From Lytechinus variegatus (Eukaryota; Echinodermata; Echinoidea; Temnopleuroida; Toxopneustidae), in contig NC_054748.1 of assembly GCF_018143015.1 (NCBI RefSeq), positions 16,371,356 through 16,435,355 on the forward strand: DNA of 64,000 bases, given 5' to 3'. Under the pieces are notes generated by a model. It had not been told where the DNA came from. It did no database searches and worked only from the letters and a program-made list of their open reading frames with translations. The translations under genes and the position numbers were made by a program. Positions 56,052 through 64,000 of the stretch are shown piece after piece. Numbering within the stretch: position 1 is the first letter of the stretch; each line of letters opens with the position of its first letter.

Positions 56052-57611
56052 ACGGATAATGTTAATATGTCATTTTTACCGAAGTGCGCCTTTTTTCCTT
56101 TGAAAGCGAGCCTTTTTTCCTTTGAAAGCGAGGACCTTTTATCTTTATTTTTTTTTTGCTTGTCATATTTTAATCGGAAAAATATTTCCCTCTCTTTTTG
56201 AAATCCGCCCCTGACTGGGAAGCAAAAGAAAACTTACTGCTTAACTTATCACAGAATGAGTGAAACTGAAAAAACAACTTCTTTCTCTGGAAGGGAACTG
56301 GGTATCATCATTCAACAGCGTTTTATATGATGATAACAAAAATACCAAGAAATTGAATTAAGACGCGCGTAGCATATTCAAAAGTTTAGTCCTTGCCCGA
56401 CAGAAAGGTCGATATTCCCGCCATAATATTGATTAGAAAGAATATGAGAGACTGGTAAAAATATAATTTCTTTGTTATCAGCAAAAAAGAGAGGAAAATA
56501 TATTTTTGAAGCATTAAAAAAATAGGGTATGTTTCAATGGCACGGATGCTCAAACTTCAAAAATCAATACTGATGGCAAAGAAATGAAATCTTTCTATGG
56601 TGAAAAGTATGAAAATTGAATATTGACTCAACTTCTGTATCATATGCTTTCCGTGAAAAAAACCTATACACTAACTTCTATTAAATTTTCAACGTTCTTT
56701 TTTTTCTGCTGATCGCATTTAAAGAACTTGATCTGAACACGTTTTGCTAGTTCTTTTTTCTCCCTTATACTGCTTTTGTGGAAAAAAATCAATACATTTG
56801 TGAATTAACGATTCTGCAGAATAACAAAAATACAAAACCTTGAAAATAAAGGTTATATTACAAAAATACTTCTTTTGAATAGTTTCGAAATAATTATTGA
56901 TCTTGACGTTAGCTTACAACTATTCCCTGAACTCGTTTTTTACCGAGTGTTGAATTATTAAGTTGCATTTGATATGTTTAGCATTCATTCTAGCCAAATA
57001 TAAAAAAAGAGAAGTAAGAGGAAGGACTGGCAATTTAAAGTTCGTTGCTATGTAATGATAAAAAAATGCTTTGACATTTTTTAAATGCATGCCTGGAGTG
57101 TACACAAATGATAAAAAACACGACTCGAGATTTCTATCTAAGAAATAGATATCGATTTCCTGCAAACATAGCGAATAGCACGCCTATTAAACGTCCTTCG
57201 ATTGTTGAATAATAACAAATTTATTTCATTTCTAATTTTAAACATTATTGCATGGCATAAAGCGAACTATGATACAGAATAATGAAATAAAAATGTAAGC
57301 AAAGCTCATTAATGAGGGTTCCCTTCAGTAAACTTTTAGATACATATTAATGCATAGTAAAAATTAAAAAAAAATTCTTTCATCATATCTTCGTTTAAAT
57401 GCAAAAATAATTATAAAAGTCTTTAAGATATATTGGTCAGCCTTTTACAATATTCTCTATATTTTCCCAAATAAAAGACAATTCACAAACAAGGCAGGCT
57501 GGATAATAACAAGATATGACAAGAATTTAAGGGACACGCGAAACAAAACGTTACAAGAACATGGAATAATAAAACGTCACAAGATGAAGGCATGAGCAAC
57601 ATATGATTAAG
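56052..57611. other. AT-rich intergenic region
   Basis: Apart from a short direct repeat of GCCTTTTTTCCTTTGAAAGC at about 56088 and 56110, nothing is recognised. Confidence 0.45.
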
Positions 57612-58005
57612 AACAAGCAGGTTTACGTCCAATTCGTGCCCATTCGTCCAATTGCCAACTCGTCTACTACCATTTGGTCTATCGCCGGTTCGTCTACTAC
57701 TCATCACATGGTCTAAGTTCATTTAATATAATGCCATTCCGTCTAATTACCACTTGGTCTAATAGCCGTTTAGTCCATATACCTTTTGGTATAATTAAAC
57801 TAAAGTATTTATTGTGCAAAACGAATGAAAAATGGATATTAGACCAACTGGTTATTAAAGGAAATGGTAATAGACGAAATGGTGATTAGACGTGGTGCTA
57901 ATTGGACCAAATGGTTATTGGAACAAATGGTTGTTAGACGTAAATGTTGATGGACGGAATGGCATTTGACTAAATGAAGGTAGACCATGTGGTCAGTGGA
58001 CGAGT
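57612..58005. mobile_element. Second foldback element, GTCTAAT/ATTAGAC words
   Basis: The left half consists of words such as TCGTCTACTACCATTTGGTC and GTCTAATTACCACTTGG. The right half is their inverse (ATTAGACGTGGTG, ATTGGACCAAATGG, GGACGAATTCG-like). The centre is AT-rich near 57780-57830. Arms of degenerate short repeats resemble the larger element at 22052 in design but not in sequence. Confidence 0.7.
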
Positions 58006-58894
58006 TCGCGATTTAACAAGAAGACAAGAAGGAATAAGACAAAGCTAAAGAAAAATACAAGAACGGACATAAAAGGATCACCAACAACAAAGAACACAAA
58101 ACTGCACATACAAGGTAGATAGAATGAATATAACTAAACAAACTTTGTCATGTTTGTAGAAAGTAAACAAAAATATCCTTACTTGAAATGTTCTCGATTG
58201 TTGCCACACAAATTAAAACCACAATTGATTCGAATCATAAGAACATTTTTTTCGCCCTTCCATCATTACCGGAAGTTTGACTATATTCGGAAGCTACTAA
58301 CTTGAAAATAATGCACTTACTCAATAAAATGCAGCCTTGGACTTTCTTTCATTCCTCGGGAAGTGAGTTATCGCATTCAATACTGTAACATATCAAATAT
58401 TGCTCAATTAAGTAGGGGGCATACGACTCCGTGTCTATTTGTGCTCTTCCGAATGTTAATTCATATTAGGGGTGGAACCAGAATTTTACAAGGCTAGGGG
58501 GGAATTTTTTTCTCCAGGAAAGATTTGACAAGCCAAATCGAGATCCTTTTGTTTACATATTCCCATTCAAAATATTGATGGTGCCTCTCAAGTGGAGGGG
58601 GGGGGGGGGGTTGACTGGTCGGATGTGCCCCTATATAGGCATGGATCAGCCACTATCAGTTCGAATTATATTCTCATAACTCATCTTATTAGTCATAGGC
58701 CTATATAGTTCAACTGTCAAAACAAAAAAAAAATAGTCGATTGCTTTGATTGATATCACATATAACACAAATTTTTCCTTTTTACAGAGTGAAAATAATG
58801 TTTAGAATAATTTTATCCAACACTGTTTAATATATGAACCCAGCAGTAGTTGTTTAACTGCTTTAACAACTATGCTTAAAATATATTGAGAATT
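58006..58894. other. Intergenic, G-run MITE-like debris
   Basis: Bases 58465-58630 contain GGGGTGGAACCAGAATTTT and a poly-G run like decayed repeats. Otherwise unannotated. Confidence 0.35.
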
Positions 58895-59472
58895 GAAGGT
58901 CAAGTCCACCCCAACAAAAAGTTGATTTGAATAAAAAGATTCCAACAAGCATAACGCTGAAAATTTCATCAAAATCGGATGTAAAATAAGACTAAAGTTA
59001 TGACTTATTTTAAACTTTCGCTTAATTTCACAGTTGTATGCACATCCTGGCTGGTATTCAAATGAGGAGACTATGACGTCATCCGCTCACTATTTATTTT
59101 GTATCTTATTATATGAAATTCAGTTCTCCTCATAGTCAAGTGATACAATGATTAATTCCTCCCCGAACATGTGGTATTGGTATTGTTTAATACAATATAG
59201 TTCAGTCAAGTTGGTCCATATTGTCAAATCTATAAAAAAAATATTGTGTAATTCAAACAATAAAAAACAAAAGAAATATTGAGTGATGAACATCATCGAC
59301 TGACTCACCTCGTTGTGCATATCACTGTTACGGTGAAAAATAAGCGAAACTTTAAAATGTAATAACATTATTTGACATCCGATGTCGATGAAATGTTCAG
59401 CACTCTGCATGCTAGTTTGATTTTTCTCTATTTATTCAAGTCCGCATTTTCCTGGGGTGGACTTGACTTTTA
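58895..59472. mobile_element. MITE, AGGTCAAGTCCACC family, full copy
   Basis: Left GAAGGTCAAGTCCACCCCAA and right inverse GGGGTGGACTTGACTTTT. More diverged in the middle than the copies at 38691 and 61525. Confidence 0.88.
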
Positions 59473-59566
59473 AATATCAAAGCATAAACTCGTGTTTTTT
59501 ATTACAATTTTTAGACGTTTAAACAGTAGCCTAAAGTCGTACGGTTGTTTAAATCATCGAATGATT

Positions 59567-59797
59567 TTTACTGCACAGCAAAAACTGTGGTGTTAACCGC
59601 AGTGTATTTACAGGACCACACCAGTTATTTTACACCGGTGTTAAATTGTTGGTGTTATTACAACACCTTTGGTTGTTACATAAAGTTTACGCTCTTTGGT
59701 GTTATGTTCAATCTCTTAATTTTAACACCTCAGGGTGTGGTGCTCTATCAACACCAACTGATGTCTGTTATAACACCACAGTTTTTACAGTGTGTGC
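59567..59797. mobile_element. MITE with CAAAAACTGTGGTGTT ends
   Basis: CACAGCAAAAACTGTGGTGT at the left and ACACCACAGTTTTTACAGTG at the right are inverted. The interior has repeated GGTGTTA/TAACACC words. Best-preserved of the GGTGTT family in this window. Confidence 0.85.
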
Positions 59798-60175
59798 ACC
59801 AAAGGAGACGACGTCATTTATTTATGTTATTTATAGAGAAGTAATAAAACATCGGTATAACAATATTGCAATATTTTGCAGGATTTTTTTTTTTGGGGGG
59901 AGGGGGCAATTTTATCAAAATACTGACAAAAACACATGAACAATATGATAAACAATACGATAACAGGAAGTAAAAAAGAAGACATAATGTCAGTAAATAA
60001 TTAGTATAGCTAGGCCTAATCATAATGTCGAGAGCTATCTGAAGAACGATTATTACGAACAAATGCTTTAGTAAAATTTGATAAGAACGTGAAGGGCATG
60101 CGTGCTTGGAAATAGTCGCAGATTATTGCTTGCATTGTAATGTTGATTATATAGCCATAAACCTACCATATAATT

Positions 60176-60340
60176 CCATTCAATTCAAAATTTATTGATA
60201 TAGAATCGTGACATTGAAGGATCATCATAAAAAAAACAACTGAGAAACAGAAGAAGAATAGAAATACAACATAAGCACAACATATATACAATGAGCTATA
60301 ACAACAACAGAAAACAATTATACGTTACCTCTATAATAAT
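60176..60340 (-). mobile_element. Probable LINE 3' end (minus)
   Basis: CCATTCAATTCAAAATTTATTG at 60176, read on the minus strand as a CAATAAATTTTGAATTG end, is a typical LINE tail. The remainder is A-rich and has no coding. Confidence 0.4.
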
Positions 60341-60341
60341 A

Positions 60342-60491
60342 CAGGGGCCGCGGATCCGGGTGGGGGGGGGGGGGGTCTTCCAAACCGCATTTGCAAAAAC
60401 GTAAAATGACCATCTGATTGTGAATTTGCATGGTCAGCCCACCCCCGGCCCCCCCCCCCCCCCCCACTTTCAAAACCGTTTTTCGGCCCCT
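60342..60491. mobile_element. MITE, GGGGCCGCGG family
   Basis: Left CAGGGGCCGCGGATCCGG, right AAAACCGTTTTTCGGCCCC, with long G and C runs and the core AAAACGTAAAATGACCATC. Confidence 0.85.
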
Positions 60492-61098
60492 ATTTTGTTT
60501 GTCGATCCCATTTTTTCATATACGATTCGGAAAAGTCATAGCGAGCGAGAGAAAAAAAAAGGAATTTCAGAAAGAAATGTGATGTCATGTCATCATCAAA
60601 ATAAACTATAAAAAGCCGAAGACAGTATATGGGCAATATATCAATTATCTGGCAAAGTCTAGGCCCTAAAATTTGCATTTTTATTCATACTTTGAATGTA
60701 CAGTACACCATACACCTGTCCATGCCCCACCCCCAGCTCGGCCTCTCAATCCTAATTGCGCATGCCCAGTTCAATTTGTTGACATTTTCCATGGCATCAA
60801 ATTGATATACGATTTGCATGTGTCTGCTTTCGACACTTACTACTACTAACCAAAGACCGTTTTACTCTTATGTTGAGGTGAAGAATTTCGAATGATAACT
60901 GTTGAATCAATGGATTTATCTGAAATAATGTCCGACCATGTACTGCGGTGTTTGTTCGAAAGAATCGGATCATAAATGCTCGGCCGTTTGCGGATACGAG
61001 AGACTTTTGACACGGTTACAGTAGCGGCTAAACGTACGTTTCTCCCCCGCTCGTGCCCGGGACCGTGTTGAGGAGTCGTCCGGTGGAGCATTGCCAAC
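60492..61098. other. 5' flank of the CH-like gene
   Basis: AT-rich at first; GC rises from about 60940 to the ATG at 61099, as expected for a promoter-proximal first exon. No TATA box or other defined motif is claimed. Confidence 0.4.
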
Positions 61099-61228
61099 AT
61101 GTCGCTCCGAACGCGAATGAACGGTTTCACAGCCTGGGTTAATCTCAGGCTCAATAAGTATGACATGCTGCTGAAAAACGTCCTCATGGATCTGTTAGGC
61201 GGAACAAATATGAAGATGCTTTTACAAA
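61099..61228 (+). CDS. Calponin-homology-like protein, exon 1
   Basis: ATG at 61099 (context CCAACATGT) opens MSLRTRMNGFTAWVNLRLNK, continuing through NVLMDLLGGTNMKMLLQ to a donor GTGAGT in phase 1. FTAWVNLRL followed by LxDLxxGxxxxxLL is the start pattern of calponin-homology domains, which bind actin or microtubules. No signal peptide or membrane segment. The gene extends beyond exon 2 and probably past the window end, so its full domain set is unknown. Confidence 0.7.
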
Positions 61229-63201
61229 GTGAGTTATAGTTATAGTTACATCTAAACCAAGGAATAGCTTTTTACTTGCACAAACACTGAAACAGCACAA
61301 TGTTTTATAAGGATAATAAGCACCAACAAGTAGTATGCACTGCAGTCAGATGAGCACCCAAGATAGGCTTAGCACTACATGATCCTGACTTATGGATCCT
61401 GCTGAGTATCGTCATAGAAGTAGTTAGCATAATTCATAAATAGCAATGTCTATAACTCTAAATTAACAGTTACAGTAACGCCAACGGTAATAGTTTAATT
61501 AAAACACATGTTTTTAAACTTTTTAAAGGTCGAGTCCACCTCAGAAAAATGTTGATTTGAAACAAAAGAGAAAAATCAGACAAGCACATTGCTGAAAAAT
61601 TTCATCAAAATCGGATTTATAATAAGAAAGTTATGACATTTCAAAGTTTCGCTTATTTTCAACAAAATAGTTATATGAACGAGCCAGTTCCATCCAAATG
61701 AGAGAGTCGATGATATCACTCACTATTTCTTTTGTTTTTTATTGTTTGAATTATTCAATATTTCAATTTTTAAGAATTTGACGATTAGGACCTCCATGTC
61801 TGAAGCACAAAATGTTAAAATAATGGAATTCCATGTGTTCAGGGAGGAATGAAACTTCATTTCACATAACAATGACGAGAAAATAAATTATAATAAAATA
61901 AAAAAGAGATAGTGAGTGAGTGATGTCATCAGTCCCTCATTTGCATACCGTCCGAGATGTGCATATAACTGTTTTGTGAAATGAAGCGGAACTTTAAAAT
62001 GCCATAACTTTCTTATTTCACATCCGATTTTGATGAAATTTTCAGTGTTAAATGCTTGTTGAATTTTTCTCTTTTTATTTAAATCAAGTTTTTGTTGGGG
62101 TGGACTTGTCCTTTAACTTTTAAATGATATTGAGCCTTCTGTTCTTTTTGGAAAGCGTAAATCATAATGAAAGAGGACTTCAGTTATTCATGTTCAGAAT
62201 CATGAATGAAAAGTGTATTGTGAACTGAATATAAAGGAACGAAACGAGTCTGATTTGGAAGAGAGAGAGAGAGAGATACATGTATCATATACACTGGACT
62301 GACTCACTGAGAGTTTGTAGGGGGTAGACGAGTTACATGTACATAGTTCTGGCATAAATAGATTGACATCTACCAATGGCTCAGTCCTTAGAATAGCATG
62401 ATGATTATTGAGCCATAATCTTTATCAACCCAGGATTATACTGTGTTTTCCAGTAAAACTTTGCCCTAATAAATTTTTCTAATTTGAAACATTTAAACAC
62501 ATTAAAAACTGTTATGTCACTTCTTTTTATAAAATAGGGCAATATAATGTGTACCTGTACTAGCATGTTGTTGTACATGTAGTACATAGTATAGTGAGTG
62601 ATTGTATTACCGACCGGCCTTGTATTACCGAACATGCGCATCGTAGGCATCAGAAAATGATTTCATACCCTCAAAATTTTGCAACATCCTTCCAAAGAGA
62701 ACTTGAAAGTTGAATAGAAAGATGATGAAAAAAGGTCAAAACACATTTTCAAAGTCTTGATATTCTAAAAATAACAAAATATGGTCAAAATAGCTCATCA
62801 GTAATTTTGTTGTTTTCTGAACTTTCAGTAATATGATACCTTTTTCAAGGGACCAAAATATTTCACTTGCGAAAGGGGGTACGATTGGAAGCTGATATTG
62901 TAGAAAAAGAAAAATGATTTCGGTAAAATTTTCATATATTTATATTTTGTAGGTATTTGTGTATTTATGGTGAAAGTTTGGTGAATTGTATGAGAAAATG
63001 TGTCTGATATGATTGAATTCATGAAAAGTGTTTGGTAATACGATCTACTACCATACTTGTAGCAGCTTATCGACCTTGTGGCAGACACACAGAGTATACT
63101 GAGATCATTTCGCTGGGGTAATGACTTAAAACGAACAAAAACAATGTAATGTGTACCGGTAGTGTAATGGTGAATATGGTGTGTGCTTTTTTTAACTACA
63201 G
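61229..63201. other. Intron 1 of the CH-like gene
   Basis: Holds a full MITE (61525-62114) and a GA microsatellite near 62261-62275. Otherwise AT-rich with nothing recognised. Confidence 0.55.
61525..62114. mobile_element. MITE, AGGTCAAGTCCACC family, full copy
   Basis: Left AAAGGTCGAGTCCACCTCAG and right inverse GGGGTGGACTTGTCCTTTA. Inner arms contain GTGAGTGATGTCATCAGTCC and GAGTCGATGATATCACTCAC. Confidence 0.9.
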
Positions 63202-63304
63202 GTATGACTGGAATTGATAACAAGAAACTTCAGAGCTTTGATGGTCTCACACATCAACAGAAAGCTACAAGAATGGAATGGATCGTCAAAGAACTCAAAG
63301 AAAA
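63202..63304 (+). CDS. Calponin-homology-like protein, exon 2
   Basis: The acceptor TTTTTTTAACTACAG precedes 63202; joined to exon 1 in phase 1 it gives LLQ-SMTGIDNKKLQSFDG, then LTHQQKATRMEWIVKELKEK, ending at donor GTATGTAAG in phase 2. The actinin-like order (FTAW, LLGG, helix with FDGLTHQQKATRMEW) supports a CH-type fold. A possible third exon begins at 63937 after CTGTTTGGTTCTTCAG (reading DWRQAAGYGIIQV), but its frame soon stops, so I do not call it. Confidence 0.7.
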
Positions 63305-63699
63305 GTATGTAAGCCAAGAAAAGAGCACAAATAAAAATTGATATTTGGATGAAATAGCCCTTGTTCTGTGGCTTGTCCTGCAGAGGCATTGCCTGGAATG
63401 ACAAATTGCCAGCGCCCGATTTAAGCAAGTTGTTAAGTGTTCAATCCCAATAGTGTTTGATTCCTTAGAAGTTAGTCTTATTTTAGGTATTATTGTACCA
63501 TTTTGGGTACATTCACAATTCCTTTGCCTGTTTCACCTTTTCTTTTCCTTATCCCCCCCCCTCCTCTCTCTCGCCCACTCTCTCCTTTCCTTTCTCTTGG
63601 TCACCTTCATTCAGCTTAATTCCCCTTTCCCGTCATTTCCACTCATTTTCAGTTAGAAGTAACTAAATTTATTTATATATTTCATTAATCGCATGCCGC

Positions 63700-63895
63700 A
63701 CCCCTTTACAATTATGAGTATTTTATTATTGTTAAGTTATTAATCAACCATTGGAATTGGGACAGGAGGCTTTATGCCACAGTAGTTAAGTTAACTTTTC
63801 TGTCCCTGGCGTTCCATTGGTTGGTATTTCTTATTTTGTATTGTTTACACTGAAATGTATTTTTGAATATTATTTGCCGAATAAATAATAATAAT
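63700..63895 (+). mobile_element. 5'-truncated LINE 3' end with (ATA)n tail
   Basis: GGGACAGGAGGCTTTATGCC through TTTGCCGAATAAATAATAAT, a typical LINE 3' untranslated end with a trinucleotide tail. It resembles the 3' part of the LINE at 28876 only loosely (GCAGGAGGCTGTTCATTGTC), so it is a related but different family. Lies in intron 2 of the CH-like gene. Confidence 0.6.
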
Positions 63896-64000
63896 ATTTG
63901 TACTTGTGGATTTCCTTCCTCTGTTTGGTTCTTCAGAGATTGGCGACAAGCCGCAGGGTATGGAATAATTCAGGTCCTTTGTAGATGGTGCTAGGTTTCA

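Noticed and set aside
59814-60062. Minus-strand hydrophobic small protein
   Set aside because: Open because of poly-T/poly-C-rich DNA; no conserved pattern.
63937-64000. Third exon of the CH-like gene
   Set aside because: The acceptor is good and phase fits, but the frame ends within 20 codons and does not continue a CH fold; undecidable at the window edge.

Overview
The window looks like nuclear DNA of a marine invertebrate deuterostome, most likely an echinoderm such as a sea urchin. The reasons are AT-rich sequence, split genes with GT/AG introns, single-exon rhodopsin-type receptors of an odd lineage-specific kind, a death-domain protein, a C-type lectin, tRNA-derived SINEs and very many short palindromic transposons (MITEs). 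The organism call is inference: the repeat types feel familiar from echinoderm DNA, but no search was run. Most of the sequence is repeat; host coding sequence is only a few kb.

Layout. 1-4.2 kb: a macrosatellite (unit about 1.57 kb, 2.2 copies), then three smaller tandem repeats. 4.3-8.3 kb: a cluster of short open frames with three PC4-like (single-strand DNA-binding coactivator) modules, a charged protein and an antisense C2H2 zinc-finger protein. It is probably a decayed mobile or virus-like element of unknown family. 8.4-11.9 kb: degenerate ATGACGG and CATATTTC repeats, including an 81-bp minisatellite, with a SINE inserted. 14.3-15.5 kb: a mucin-like C-type lectin gene (two exons seen). 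16.2-17.8 kb: a single-exon GPCR (minus strand) beside a 104-bp tandem repeat. 22.0-25.4 kb: a 3.3-kb foldback element whose arms are 26-bp tandem repeats. 25.5-34.8 kb: a three-exon death-domain/beta-propeller gene whose 7-kb first intron holds a nearly intact LINE. 35.0-35.9 kb: a probable GPCR terminal exon (minus) and two MITEs. 40.1-41.4 kb: a second single-exon GPCR (minus). 42-50 kb: SINEs, MITEs, a tRNA-like sequence and a near-perfect hairpin. 50.5-52.7 kb: a C2H2 protein that looks transposase-derived, with a companion terminal exon just downstream. 54-60.5 kb: mostly repeats, including a second foldback element. 61.1-63.9 kb: the 5' part of a gene with a calponin-homology-like N-terminus.

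The host genes do not form an operon or obvious pathway. Two receptors, a probable third receptor tail, a secreted lectin and a death-domain protein are all types known to be expanded in echinoderm sensory and immune repertoires. Exon joins were inferred by eye from splice signals and phase; no transcript or homology data were available.
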